Shown piece by piece: positions 36,297 through 44,894 of a DNA stretch of 64,000 nucleotides. A program made the translations under genes and the position numbers. Below the pieces are notes generated by a model. That model was given only the letters and a program-made list of their open reading frames with translations. It made no database searches and was not told the origin of the DNA. Origin of the DNA: Parabacteroides gordonii MS-1 = DSM 23371 (GTDB lineage: Bacteria > Bacteroidota > Bacteroidia > Bacteroidales > Tannerellaceae). Location of the stretch: the NCBI RefSeq assembly GCF_000969825.1, contig NZ_KQ033922.1, positions 117,281 through 181,280 on the forward strand. The letters are read 5' to 3'. Every line of letters begins with the position of its first letter. The stretch's first letter is position 1.

Positions 36297-38636
36297 TCAA
36301 TACTTGAACGGTGTCATCTTCGCATACGCTTTATAATCCTTGATCATTCCCGGATAGCCTTCTTCGGCACGGGGGAGATAACGGAAGCCGGAAACTGTAA
36401 CCGTTTCACGCAAATCGATCACCACCTGATGAGGGTATTTAGCCCCTCTGGCCGTACTCCAATAGGTTGACTCCTGCAAATCGAAGATCTTATCGGCTGT
36501 AAAGTTTCCTCCGTAGGTCTGTTCGCTGTCCGCATATCCGATCTGCCAGTGTTGGCGTCCGAGCGGGTTACCGTTTTCATCGAGTAGATAAAATTCTGCG
36601 ATAGCTGCATTGTTTCCACCGTCCTGTGCGTTCAACGCTTCCAGACAGAAATGGCGAGCTTCGACAGGCGCATCGAACCGGACTTCCTGCCAGCCGTTAC
36701 CCGCTTTCAATGAACCTTGTCCGACAGGCTTTTCGTTCTTCAGATCCAGATTTTGTCCCTCTTTACGGTTGGTAAGGGGAGCTTCGGCACGGAGCATATC
36801 CAGGATCGGCTGGTTAAGTCCTTTGATAGTCGCCTTTTCGGGGCCTTTCAGGTCGAGAACGATAATTTCATTTTCCCCTTTCTTTAGCCAGCAGCCGGGC
36901 ATGAATAAAGTCTGCTGCGGGCCGATTTCCCAGAAACGCCCCATTGCTTTGCCATTCACCCAAACCATACCTTTGCCCCAGGTCTGCATATCGAGGAATA
37001 CGTCTCCGGGAGTCTCCAGGTTGAATGTCGCACGATAATACGCAGGGCCTTCCGCCTTTTTACCGGCTGCGAATTTTTTGTCTTTCGCAAAAGCATAATC
37101 TACCGGAAGATTATATACCTGCCAGTCTTTCAATTCGTCGGTAGACGATTCGGTGATAAGCGCCACTTTATTGGTGATCCCTTTCCGGTCGTGGATGGCT
37201 TTGTCGAAGTTGACGCGTCCCATCGCTTCGATCAGGATATCCAATCGGGCGCCGGCGGCAGTGGCGGGCAGTTTGATCGTGTTTTCTCCGCGGCGGCGAT
37301 CCAGACGGCCTATCAACTTTCCGTCGACGAACACCTGTGCCCAGTCGTGCACTTCGTCGATTAGCAGGGTTGTACCGGCTTTTACTGCCGGTAACGTAGT
37401 GCGGTAGAGGATGCTACCCCAACCCTGGTCGAATTTTTCCATCGGCTGGATGTCGCGGCTGGTTTTCGGTTCGGGCAGGTTGTCGAACAGGAGAGCTGTT
37501 TCCTTTAGTTCGAATTCAGGGATTTCAATCACCGGGAAAGCTTCCGGTATGTCGGCCATCACTTCGCCCGGAGCCATATAATTCGTCATAAATTCACGCA
37601 GTTTGTGATATTTGGGAGTTGTCCAGCCGGCTTCGCTGATGGGCGCGTCATAATCGTATGAGCTGCACATGGCGGAATAAGCCGGGCTGTTTGCACCGCC
37701 CCAATGGCCGAAGGTCGTACCCCCGTGCGTCATATAGAGGGAGAAAGAGATGTTGCGGTCGAGCATATCCTTCAATCCGGAGATCATGGTTTCCGCATCG
37801 CGTGTCTCATGCTTGCGTCCCCAATGGTCGAACCATCCGCTCCAGAATTCGCTGCACATCAGCGGGGTGTTGGGGCGTACCTCTTTCAGCTTTTTGAATT
37901 GCTCGTCTATATTGGCTCCGGTACCGAAATTCACCGTCCATACCAGGTCGTCGAGCGCATTGTTGAGGAAGTTCGAACTCCAGTCGCACTGGAAGAGAGT
38001 AACATCCGTAAATCCGGCTTCCCGCAGGATGTCCCGGTTTTTGGCAATATATTCTTTGTCCGTAGCATACGAACCGTATTCGTTTTCCACCTGCACCATG
38101 ATGATGTTGCCGCCGCGGGTGATCTGCATGTCGGCCAGCTGTTTCCCGATCTCATTCATATAAATACGGGTACGTTCCATAAAATACGGGTCGTTCGTGC
38201 GGAGCTGGATATCGTCTTTCTTCAGCAACCACCAGGGGAGACCGCCCATTTCCCATTCGGAACAAACGTATGGGCCGGGGCGCAGCATGATGTACATTCC
38301 CTCTTTTTGTGCCAGACGGCAGAAAGCGGCGATGTCGTTCTGTCCGGTGAAATCGAATTCGCCCGGTTTCTGCTCATGGATATTCCAGAAAGCATAGATA
38401 CAAATGGTGTTCATGCCAAGGGCTTTACACATTTGGATACGGTGTTCCCAGTATTCGACAGGGATACGTGTGTAATGTATTTCGGCAGCTTTTATAACGA
38501 AAGGCTTGCCGTTCAGCAGAAAAGTCTTGTCACCTATCTCAAAGGTGCCTCCGTTTCCGGACGGGTTCTTACAACCTGTCAGCACGCAAATCAACACGGC
38601 CATCAGGATTGTTACGGTCTTCATAGAGTGATTCAT
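36297..38636 (-). CDS. Beta-galactosidase, GH35
   Basis: A 779-residue lipoprotein (lipobox VLTGC at about residues 18-22) of family GH35, removing terminal beta-galactose. The catalytic (beta/alpha)8 domain (about 35-350) has LRPGPYVCSEWEMGGLP, acid/base Glu in VQVENEYGSY (near 186) and nucleophile E263 in SEFWSGWFDHWG. Beta-sandwich domains follow (about 400-640), and the C terminus (about 660-779) resembles an F5/8-type (discoidin) carbohydrate-binding domain that appears cut short. The ATG at 38636 is preferred over the open frame to 38681; another at 38624 is also possible. It is monocistronic. Surface or periplasmic action on galactan or arabinogalactan fits the neighbours. Confidence 0.93.
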   Translation of the reverse strand: MNHSMKTVTILMAVLICVLTGCKNPSGNGGTFEIGDKTFLLNGKPFVIKAAEIHYTRIPVEYWEHRIQMCKALGMNTICIYAFWNIHEQKPGEFDFTGQNDIAAFCRLAQKEGMYIMLRPGPYVCSEWEMGGLPWWLLKKDDIQLRTNDPYFMERTRIYMNEIGKQLADMQITRGGNIIMVQVENEYGSYATDKEYIAKNRDILREAGFTDVTLFQCDWSSNFLNNALDDLVWTVNFGTGANIDEQFKKLKEVRPNTPLMCSEFWSGWFDHWGRKHETRDAETMISGLKDMLDRNISFSLYMTHGGTTFGHWGGANSPAYSAMCSSYDYDAPISEAGWTTPKYHKLREFMTNYMAPGEVMADIPEAFPVIEIPEFELKETALLFDNLPEPKTSRDIQPMEKFDQGWGSILYRTTLPAVKAGTTLLIDEVHDWAQVFVDGKLIGRLDRRRGENTIKLPATAAGARLDILIEAMGRVNFDKAIHDRKGITNKVALITESSTDELKDWQVYNLPVDYAFAKDKKFAAGKKAEGPAYYRATFNLETPGDVFLDMQTWGKGMVWVNGKAMGRFWEIGPQQTLFMPGCWLKKGENEIIVLDLKGPEKATIKGLNQPILDMLRAEAPLTNRKEGQNLDLKNEKPVGQGSLKAGNGWQEVRFDAPVEARHFCLEALNAQDGGNNAAIAEFYLLDENGNPLGRQHWQIGYADSEQTYGGNFTADKIFDLQESTYWSTARGAKYPHQVVIDLRETVTVSGFRYLPRAEEGYPGMIKDYKAYAKMTPFKY

Positions 38637-38754
38637 GATAAAAATTAAGTTTATAACTGTTTTATGACCGTAAAAGTACATAATTTACCGGCAGAGGATG
38701 GTGTAATAATCAGTCATATTAGGGTAAAAATGGTTCTACTTTGCTGATTTTGTA

Positions 38755-38762
38755 TACCTTTG
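38755..38762 (+). promoter_or_regulatory. Candidate -7 element of the M13 peptidase gene
   Basis: TACCTTTG matches TAnnTTTG, with a 30-bp gap to the ATG at 38793. Confidence 0.45.
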
Positions 38763-38792
38763 CGGCATAATTCAAGTAAACGTTGAACAAAA

Positions 38793-40835
38793 ATGAGAAA
38801 GTTAATGGTAATTCCCCTGGTTGCTGCCGGTATGGTTGCAATGTCGGGTTGCAGTAAATCACCTGTGAAGGAAACTGCAAAAGTAGACGCCATCAATCTG
38901 GCAAACCTGGACACGACTGTAGCGCCCGGAACTGATTTCTATCAGTATGCCTGTGGTGGCTGGATAGAAAAAAATCCTCTGAAACCGGAGTACTCACGTT
39001 TTGGCACATTCGACCAGTTGCGTGACAACAATCAGGAACAACTTCGTTCGCTTATCGATGAACTGGGAAGCACTCCACAGGAAGCCGGAAGCGTGGCCCA
39101 AAAGATCGGCTCCCTGTATGAAATGGGATTGGACAGCGTAAAGCTGAACAAAGAGGGTATGGCTCCTATAAAAGAACAGCTTGAAGCGATACAGCGACTA
39201 GGTACGAAAGCGGATGTTGCCAAGATGGTTGCCGTTTTGCATAAAGAGGGAATGGCTCCGTTCTTTGCTCTCTTCGTAGATGCCGACGAAAAAAACAGCT
39301 CGATGAATATCGTACAGCTATACCAGGCCGGTATCGGTATGGGCGATCGCGATTACTATCTGCTCGACGATGAAGGAACGGTAAAAATGCGTGATGCCTA
39401 TAAGCAATTCATTAACCGGCTGTTTACCCTGACCGGAGCATCTCCCGAACAGGCTGAAGCGGCGGTGAATGCCGTAATGAAGATCGAAACAGGTATTGCC
39501 GAAATCTCTTACAGCCGTGAAGACCTGCGCGACAGCCAGAAGAATTACAATAAGATCAAACTGGAAGAATTCAAAGCCAAAAACAATCCGATCGACTGGG
39601 ATGTCTATTTTGAGAGTATGGGATTGATGGAAATAGAATACCTGGATGCCAAACAACTTCCGTTTTACGGGGCATTGGATGAATTCCTGAAAAACGTTTC
39701 TATCGACGAACAAAAATATTATCTGGCATTCAACCTGCTTAATGCCGCTGCTCCTTACCTGAGCGATGAATTTGTTGCTGCCGAATTTGATTTCTACGGA
39801 AAGACAATGTCCGGAAAACAGGAACAACAGCCGCGCTGGAAACGCTCCCTGTCTACCGTAAACGGTGCTTTGGGAGAGGCTGTCGGTCAGATGTATGTGG
39901 CTAAGTATTTCCCGGCTTCTTCGAAGGAAAAGATGCTGACGCTGGTAGGTAACCTGCAGAAAGCTTTATCCGAACGTATCGCCGGCCTTGAATGGATGAG
40001 CGATGAAACAAAAGCAAAAGCACAGGAAAAGCTGTCTGCCTTTATCGTGAAGATCGGTTATCCCGACAAATGGCGCGATTACACTGCGTTGGAGATAAAA
40101 GACGATTCTTACTGGGCAAACGTATGCCGTTCGAATATCTTTGAAATGGATTATATGCTGGCACAGGCCGGCAAACCGGTTGACAGATCCCGCTGGGGAA
40201 TGACTCCGCAGACGGTGAATGCCTATTATAACCCGACAACCAACGAGATATGTTTCCCTGCTGCTATCCTGCAACCTCCTTTCTTCAATCCGGATGCGGA
40301 TGATGCGGTGAACTATGGAGCTATCGGTGTCGTGATCGGCCATGAAATGACTCACGGTTTCGACGACCAGGGACGTAACTACGATAAAGATGGTAACCTG
40401 ACCGACTGGTGGACTGCTGAAGATGCCGCCCGTTTCACAGAACGTGCCGACCGTCTGGTTCAGCAGTATGACGATATCATTGTGGTAGACAGTGTTCATG
40501 CCAACGGACGTTATACCTTGGGGGAAAACATTGCCGATCAGGGTGGTCTGCTGGTATCTCACCTGGCTTATCTGAACTCACTGAATGGCAAAACGCCGGC
40601 TCCGATCGACGGTTTCACCAACGAGCAACGTTTCTACCTGGGATACGCCACTCTCTGGGGACAGAATATCCGTCCCGAAGAGATCCTGCGTCTGACCAAG
40701 ATCGACCCGCATTCATTGGGTAAATGGCGTGTCAATGCCGCCCTTCGCAACATCGATACATTCTACTCCGCTTTCGATATTAAAGAAGGCGATCCGATGT
40801 ATATGATGCCTGCCGACCGGGTGGTTATCTGGTAA
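38793..40835 (+). CDS. pepO: M13 family metallopeptidase (neprilysin/PepO type)
   Basis: A 680-residue zinc endopeptidase that cleaves short peptides, exported as a lipoprotein (MRKLMVIPLVAAGMVAMSGC). The N-terminal M13 domain (about residues 40-430) covers the active site and includes CGGWIEKNPL. The catalytic domain has the zinc motif HEMTH in VIGHEMTHGFDDQG (about 515) and the third ligand Glu in ENIADQGG (about 578); the C terminus ends in PADRVVIW, close to the family's usual C-terminal cysteine position, which is absent here as in most bacterial members. It has its own promoter motif and a strong terminator. Confidence 0.95.
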   Translation: MRKLMVIPLVAAGMVAMSGCSKSPVKETAKVDAINLANLDTTVAPGTDFYQYACGGWIEKNPLKPEYSRFGTFDQLRDNNQEQLRSLIDELGSTPQEAGSVAQKIGSLYEMGLDSVKLNKEGMAPIKEQLEAIQRLGTKADVAKMVAVLHKEGMAPFFALFVDADEKNSSMNIVQLYQAGIGMGDRDYYLLDDEGTVKMRDAYKQFINRLFTLTGASPEQAEAAVNAVMKIETGIAEISYSREDLRDSQKNYNKIKLEEFKAKNNPIDWDVYFESMGLMEIEYLDAKQLPFYGALDEFLKNVSIDEQKYYLAFNLLNAAAPYLSDEFVAAEFDFYGKTMSGKQEQQPRWKRSLSTVNGALGEAVGQMYVAKYFPASSKEKMLTLVGNLQKALSERIAGLEWMSDETKAKAQEKLSAFIVKIGYPDKWRDYTALEIKDDSYWANVCRSNIFEMDYMLAQAGKPVDRSRWGMTPQTVNAYYNPTTNEICFPAAILQPPFFNPDADDAVNYGAIGVVIGHEMTHGFDDQGRNYDKDGNLTDWWTAEDAARFTERADRLVQQYDDIIVVDSVHANGRYTLGENIADQGGLLVSHLAYLNSLNGKTPAPIDGFTNEQRFYLGYATLWGQNIRPEEILRLTKIDPHSLGKWRVNAALRNIDTFYSAFDIKEGDPMYMMPADRVVIW

Positions 40836-40855
40836 GCTATACATTAATATATAAT

Positions 40856-40893
40856 AATCCTCCGATACCGTTCTGTTGTATCGGAGGATTTTC
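40856..40893 (+). terminator. Terminator of the M13 peptidase gene
   Basis: A perfect 13-bp stem (AATCCTCCGATAC at 40856-40868, GTATCGGAGGATT at 40878-40890) with a 9-nt loop, then TTC. Confidence 0.75.
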
Positions 40894-40901
40894 TATCTTT
40901 G
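40894..40901 (+). promoter_or_regulatory. Candidate -7 element of the toxin-antitoxin remnant
   Basis: TATCTTTG matches TAnnTTTG, 25 bp before the antitoxin ATG at 40927. It follows the preceding terminator almost without gap, and rules out the upstream in-frame start at 40876. Confidence 0.5.
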
Positions 40902-40926
40902 TACCAAACCTTTAAAAAAGAATTAT

Positions 40927-41181
40927 ATGACTACCTATGAATTAAATGCGCGTCGTGAAAGTATTCTGCAACAGCTTGCAGAATTACTCAACAATGAAGA
41001 AGCTATATCCAAAGCTGAACATTGGGTTAAGAGAATGTACAAAAAGGATAAAGCTATGAGCTATCCTTTAGCCCTGGATCAGAAAGGATTGGTTAATGAG
41101 ATCAGGGAGGCCGAAGATGATATCGCTCATAACCGTTGCATAACTCACGAAGCACTTCTGGAAGAGATAAAGAAATGGTAA
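40927..41181 (+). CDS. Antitoxin of a RelE/ParE-type system
   Basis: An 84-residue protein (MTTYELNARRESILQQLAEL at the start, ending ITHEALLEEIKKW). It resembles the antitoxins paired with RelE/ParE toxins in Bacteroidetes, which have an LNAR-type N terminus, an AExD-like central region and a C-terminal THEE(F/L)L-type motif. Its last 7 bp overlap the start of the toxin remnant (ATG at 41175), the usual translational coupling for such pairs. The antitoxin frame is intact while the toxin is broken, so it may remain only as a repressor or protector against related toxins. Confidence 0.72.
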   Translation: MTTYELNARRESILQQLAELLNNEEAISKAEHWVKRMYKKDKAMSYPLALDQKGLVNEIREAEDDIAHNRCITHEALLEEIKKW

Positions 41182-41341
41182 AACCTGTCAATCAGATCAA
41201 ATGGACACGTAATGCCAGGAAACGATTGAAGGAAATTATAAGATTATCTACAAGCAAAGAGGAACTGTCATTTATATATTGACTGTTTTTGACTGCCGGC
41301 AGAGTCCGGACAAGTTGTTTGAAGATATACCTTTGAAATAA
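41175..41341 (+). pseudogene. Decayed RelE/ParE-type toxin
   Basis: The ATG at 41175 opens MVKPVNQIKWTRNARKRLKE, a standard ParE N terminus, but the frame ends at 41279-41281 after 35 codons. In another frame just downstream, codons ending at 41339-41341 spell YKQRGTVIYILTVFDCRQSP followed by DKLFEDIPLK, the usual C-terminal end of these toxins. The two parts add up to about 55 residues where about 95-100 are expected, so a central segment of about 40 codons has been lost together with a frameshift. The toxin should be inactive. Confidence 0.82.
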
Positions 41342-41380
41342 TAAGAAAAGCGCTCTGTTTAGCATAGGGCGCTTTTCTTA
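41342..41380. terminator. Two-way terminator between toxin remnant and NCS2 permease
   Basis: A perfect 12-bp stem (TAAGAAAAGCGC at 41342-41353, GCGCTTTTCTTA at 41369-41380) with an A-rich 5' arm and T-rich 3' arm, suited to both directions. Confidence 0.75.
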
Positions 41381-41395
41381 TTTATGAGATTTCGA

Positions 41396-42691
41396 CTATG
41401 CAAAAATAAACTTCAATATAAACAACCCTGCCAGCACATACATCGTTATGCTGACTTCCTTATGTTTTCCGCAGAACAGCTTGACGAGCACGTAACAAAG
41501 TAATCCCAATACCATACCATCCGCGATGGAGTAGGTGAGCACCATCATAATGATCGTAATGAAGGCAGGTAAAGCCTCGGATATATCATCCATATCGATC
41601 TTTGAGATAGAATCCATCATAAAGACGCCGACAAGAACCAGGGCACCCGTAGTGGCGGCACTCGGGATAAGCAGGAATAAAGGAGCAAAGAACAAAGCCA
41701 GGATAAATAAGCCCCCTGTAACCAGGGAAGTGAATCCCGAACGTCCCCCTTCCGCAATACCGGAAGCACTTTCAACATAAGTTGTGATCGTAGAGCTACC
41801 CATCATAGCACCGACAGTTGTCCCGATAGCGTCAGACATCATCGCTTCTTTGACGTGCGGGATTTGCCCGTCCTTACCCATGATGCCCGTTTTAGATGCC
41901 AACCCGACCAATGTCCCTACCGTATCGAATATATTCATGAACAATAAGGTAAATATGATTACCGCCATGTCTAACGTAAAGAAACCGGTAAAGTCGAACT
42001 TACAGAAAGTCGGCTCCATCGAGTGCGGCATGGAAACCGGGAAAAATCCGTCCGGTATCTCCGTTACCCCCAGAGGGATTCCGATCAAAGTACATATCAG
42101 GATACTATAGAATAGAGCCCCTTTCACCTTTTTCACGATCAATACGCCGCTCAGCAGGATACCGATCATAGCCAGGACGGAAGCCGGGGAAAACTCCCCG
42201 AACATAACGAACGTCTCCGGATTCGGGGCAATGATCCCCGCATTCTTCAACCCGATGAAAGCAATGAACATTCCGATCCCCGAAGAAATGGCATACCGCA
42301 GATTCATCGGTATGCTGTTCAGTATGATCTCCCGGATATTCAGGAATGTGATCAGGATAAAGATAACCCCCTCCACAAACATCGCCGTCATTGCCGTTTG
42401 CCATGAATATCCCATCCCCTGTACCAGTGTAAAAGCGAAGAAAGCATTCAGCGCCATACTTGGAGCCTGGGCAAACGGAAGTTTAGCCATGAAAGCCAGT
42501 AGGAGAGTGGCGATGGCGGAAGCCAGTGCCGTAGCCGTAAAAACAGCTCCTTTATCCATGCCGGTAGTTCCCAGGACAGAAGGATTCACTGCCAGAATAT
42601 AACTCATCGTCAGGAATGTTGTAATCCCGGCGATCACTTCTGTCCGGAGGGTCATGGTCTGTTTGTCAAACCCCAATAGTTTTTGTATCAT
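41396..42691 (-). CDS. NCS2 family nucleobase permease (AzgA-like)
   Basis: A 431-residue inner-membrane protein with about 12-14 helices, importing a purine base by proton symport. The N terminus LRTEVIAGITTFLTMSYILA and the block FAQAPSMALNAFFAFTLVQG identify the AzgA/PbuG branch (adenine, guanine or hypoxanthine), as does ESASGIAEGGRSGFTSLV. The start used is the ATG at 42691; an open GTG start at 42760 would overlap the upstream gene. It follows a Tsx-like outer-membrane protein by 10 bp, so together they form a two-membrane uptake route for nucleosides or bases. The exact base is not resolved. Confidence 0.92.
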   Translation of the reverse strand: MIQKLLGFDKQTMTLRTEVIAGITTFLTMSYILAVNPSVLGTTGMDKGAVFTATALASAIATLLLAFMAKLPFAQAPSMALNAFFAFTLVQGMGYSWQTAMTAMFVEGVIFILITFLNIREIILNSIPMNLRYAISSGIGMFIAFIGLKNAGIIAPNPETFVMFGEFSPASVLAMIGILLSGVLIVKKVKGALFYSILICTLIGIPLGVTEIPDGFFPVSMPHSMEPTFCKFDFTGFFTLDMAVIIFTLLFMNIFDTVGTLVGLASKTGIMGKDGQIPHVKEAMMSDAIGTTVGAMMGSSTITTYVESASGIAEGGRSGFTSLVTGGLFILALFFAPLFLLIPSAATTGALVLVGVFMMDSISKIDMDDISEALPAFITIIMMVLTYSIADGMVLGLLCYVLVKLFCGKHKEVSITMYVLAGLFILKFIFA

Positions 42692-42701
42692 ATATCTGTA
42701 T

Positions 42702-43406
42702 TTAATCGAATGTCCATTTGATAGCCAGCGTCGGAATGGTATAGAAACCGTTACGTCCACCGAAGTTATGGCTTAATTCTACCTCGCTGCCGACACTGAG
42801 CTTGAACTTATCATCAACACCTTTCAGCTTGTTTAAGTTCACCCAGATCTGTGGCTCGGAAAGAAAAATGAAGTTCCCGTGATCGTTCTTTTCCCGCCAC
42901 CAGTCGGCAAAACCGCTGAATGTGCATAACCCGTTTTTGGCAAAATGGATATACCAGGTACCCGTCAGCTGGAAATTGTTCGGACTGCGGTGCTTCTGGA
43001 TATATTTATACATGGGAGTGAAAGTGAACCCTTTGGAGAAATCCTTATTATTATATGTATAGGTAAGACCCCCGAGATAAGCATTATTATAGGAGCCCCC
43101 CTTCATCAATCCCCCGTTATATTCTACATGTACGGAGAAAGGAGGTTGCCAGAATTTAAGTTCGCGGGCAATCTCCCAGTAGGCCGAAGCGACACCCTCT
43201 TTCTTATAATCCATATCTATAAAGAAGTAAGTGCTTCCCCACTTGTCTGCCCTGAACATTTCGACGGTAGAGGTCAGAGCCGGCCGGCCGTCCAGGTCTT
43301 TGTCGTAAAGAGCTCCCCCGAAATCATAGTGCAACTGAACATTTTGCGCTTTCCCGCATACAATAGTGGCCAACAGAAGAATAGCCAGCGTAAAGAATTT
43401 TTTCAT
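42702..43406 (-). CDS. DUF5020 family outer-membrane protein (Tsx-like channel)
   Basis: A 234-residue exported protein (signal peptide MKKFFTLAILLLATIVCGKA) with about 12 amphipathic strands, as in the nucleoside channel Tsx: NVQLHYDFGGALYDKDLD, STYFFIDMDYKKEG, QPPFSVHVEYNGG, and the C terminus LAIKWTFD. Bacteroidales homologues are filed as DUF5020. The gene next to it, 10 bp downstream, is a nucleobase permease, which supports a nucleoside or base channel role. A promoter motif and the terminator of the preceding antiporter gene lie just upstream. The role is inferred from similarity of layout. Confidence 0.8.
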   Translation of the reverse strand: MKKFFTLAILLLATIVCGKAQNVQLHYDFGGALYDKDLDGRPALTSTVEMFRADKWGSTYFFIDMDYKKEGVASAYWEIARELKFWQPPFSVHVEYNGGLMKGGSYNNAYLGGLTYTYNNKDFSKGFTFTPMYKYIQKHRSPNNFQLTGTWYIHFAKNGLCTFSGFADWWREKNDHGNFIFLSEPQIWVNLNKLKGVDDKFKLSVGSEVELSHNFGGRNGFYTIPTLAIKWTFD

Positions 43407-43443
43407 CCTGATTGTTTAATATGGTTTATTATTTGGAAAGCCG

Positions 43444-43451
43444 CAAAGATA
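43444..43451 (-). promoter_or_regulatory. Candidate -7 element of the DUF5020-permease operon
   Basis: The minus strand reads TATCTTTG, a full match, directly beside the T-run of the antiporter terminator. The expected leader of about 30 nt is too short for a purine riboswitch. Confidence 0.55.
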
Positions 43452-43452
43452 T

Positions 43453-43484
43453 AAAAAAAAGCAGGACTTTCTGAAAGGCCCTGC
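43453..43484 (-). terminator. Terminator of the Ca/Na antiporter gene
   Basis: In the minus direction GCAGGGCCTTTC pairs with GAAAGTCCTGC (43461-43484), then eight T residues. It lies 12 bp after the stop. Confidence 0.82.
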
Positions 43485-43495
43485 CAGGTATTGTG

Positions 43496-44443
43496 TTATA
43501 TCAGATCCCGAAGTAACCAGGCCAGATAACACAAGTAGATAACAATCAGCACCCAACCCTCGGCGCGCGATATCTTCTGTCCGCTTTTGACTACCGGTAG
43601 CAAAAGCAAGGTAAGTCCCAGCATCACCAGCAGATCGATATAATTGACGTTCTTGGCTACGATCGGATGAATGACTGAACTGGTTCCCGCTATCGCCAGG
43701 ATATTGAACAGGTTCGACCCAACAATATTACCGATCGCAATATCCGGGTTTTTCTTCAGGGCAGCCACAAGGGAGGTGGCCAGTTCTGGAAGGCTTGTTC
43801 CTGCGGCAACGATGGTAAGGCCGATAACCGCTTCGCTTACCCCCAGCTCCTGTGCGATCGAAACCGCGTTGTTGACCAACAGATGAGAGGCGAAGATCAG
43901 TATAGCCAGTCCGCCGCACAGATATAAAATATCTTTGTACCACGGCTCCGGCTGTTTTTCCAGTTCCCCGATGCTTTTTTCCACCTTTTCCTCATGCTTG
44001 CGCGAGTAATAAAGGCTGAAAGTCGTATAAAGAATAATGCCGATAAGGAATATAGACCCTTCCAGGCGGTTTAAAGTGCCGTTCCAGAAAAGGACGGTAA
44101 GTACAATGGTTGCCAGGATCAAGAGAGGAATATCTATCCGGGTCAGTTGGCGTTTGGCCTGTAGCGGGTGGATAACGGCAGAGATACCCAGTATGACGGC
44201 GATATTAAATATGTTTGACCCCACGATATTACCGATGGCAATATCCCCCTGTCCGGTCAATGAAGCGTTGATACTGACCACCAGTTCCGGAGCACTGGTT
44301 CCGAATGCGACGATAGTAAGACCTATCACCAGATGCGATACATTAGCTTTCAGGGCGATCTCCGTACTTCCCTTAACTAACCAGCCTGCCCCGATGTAAA
44401 GGGCAAACAGAGAAAGAACTAATAATGTTACACTTGTTATCAT
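43496..44443 (-). CDS. Calcium/sodium antiporter (CaCA family)
   Basis: A 315-residue inner-membrane protein with 10-11 helices in two inverted repeats. The duplicated alpha motifs of Na/Ca exchangers are clear: VAFGTSAPELVVSINASLTG with GNIVGSNIFN in the first half, and VAAGTSLPELATSLVAALKK with GNIVGSNLFN in the second. It would expel Ca2+ in exchange for Na+ or H+. The YrbG-like length is normal. A possible structured RNA of about 134 nt ends 30 bp before its start codon, and the leader just before ATG is A-rich. Two small membrane-protein genes lie further upstream on the same strand. Confidence 0.93.
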   Translation of the reverse strand: MITSVTLLVLSLFALYIGAGWLVKGSTEIALKANVSHLVIGLTIVAFGTSAPELVVSINASLTGQGDIAIGNIVGSNIFNIAVILGISAVIHPLQAKRQLTRIDIPLLILATIVLTVLFWNGTLNRLEGSIFLIGIILYTTFSLYYSRKHEEKVEKSIGELEKQPEPWYKDILYLCGGLAILIFASHLLVNNAVSIAQELGVSEAVIGLTIVAAGTSLPELATSLVAALKKNPDIAIGNIVGSNLFNILAIAGTSSVIHPIVAKNVNYIDLLVMLGLTLLLLPVVKSGQKISRAEGWVLIVIYLCYLAWLLRDLI

Positions 44444-44473
44444 GGTAATAATTTTATTATTCTTTTTTTACAA

Positions 44474-44607
44474 TGTCTGGCTTCCTGTTGTCCGGTAATC
44501 GTCAGATTGCCGTAACCAAGTAAACAGCAAGTTATTTTAGGCAGAAAAACGCACCTCGGATAACCCCAGGAATCCCTCCGGAGTAACAGCAGGAAGCAGA
44601 TCAGACA
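44474..44607 (-). ncRNA. Candidate structured leader RNA before the Ca/Na antiporter
   Basis: A 134-nt segment closed by a 14-bp helix (TGTCTG/CAGACA at 44474-44479 and 44602-44607, then GCTTCCTG/CAGGAAGC at 44480-44487 and 44590-44597 with a 4-nt bulge). Inside are a hairpin CGGTAATC-gtca-GATTGCCG (44493-44512) and a second CTCGGA/TCCGGAG stem (44555-44583), giving a three-way-junction layout. It ends 30 bp before the antiporter ATG. It does not fit any riboswitch class whose consensus could be recalled. The strand is inferred from the gene downstream. Confidence 0.45.
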
Positions 44608-44645
44608 TTCAGTTAGGGTTGTTAGGAATATTCGTATTAGTGATT

Positions 44646-44852
44646 TTAATATTCGTATTCTTCTTTTGGCTCTTTTGCTTCCTGACGCATCTGTATGCCA
44701 CGAAGCACTACCATAACAACTGTAATCAGTCCGAGAACTCCCATTGTTACATCCTTAACAACAATATTCTCAAAATCTGTGGTACCGATCAGTACCAGAA
44801 TGATAAACGACAACATCATGACTGCGTCTACCAAATCTTTATTTATCTTCAT
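44646..44852 (-). CDS. Small two-helix membrane protein, unknown
   Basis: A 68-residue protein with two hydrophobic segments (about residues 9-24 VDAVMMLSFIILVLIG and 34-52 VTMGVLGLITVVMVVLRG) and a charged C-terminal tail (KEPKEEYEY). The family is not recognised. It starts 42 bp after a gene for a similar small membrane protein, and the pair probably forms an operon. The last codons share the 12-bp sequence AATATTCGTATT (plus-strand reading, 44648-44659) with a direct repeat at 44627-44638 just beyond the stop. Confidence 0.6.
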   Translation of the reverse strand: MKINKDLVDAVMMLSFIILVLIGTTDFENIVVKDVTMGVLGLITVVMVVLRGIQMRQEAKEPKEEYEY

Positions 44853-44894
44853 TTTATTAAACTTTTTAATTATTACTTTTGTTCAAATCCGGTG

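Noticed and set aside
42692-42760. GTG start extending the NCS2 permease by 23 residues
   Set aside because: The extension overlaps the end of the DUF5020 gene and adds a non-hydrophobic stretch before the standard N terminus.
43407-43451. Purine riboswitch before the DUF5020-permease operon
   Set aside because: The leader between the promoter motif and the ATG is only about 30-35 nt, too short for a riboswitch.
44474-44607. yybP-ykoY or M-box riboswitch before the antiporter
   Set aside because: The conserved sequence blocks of those classes are not present; only the overall fold suggests a structured leader.
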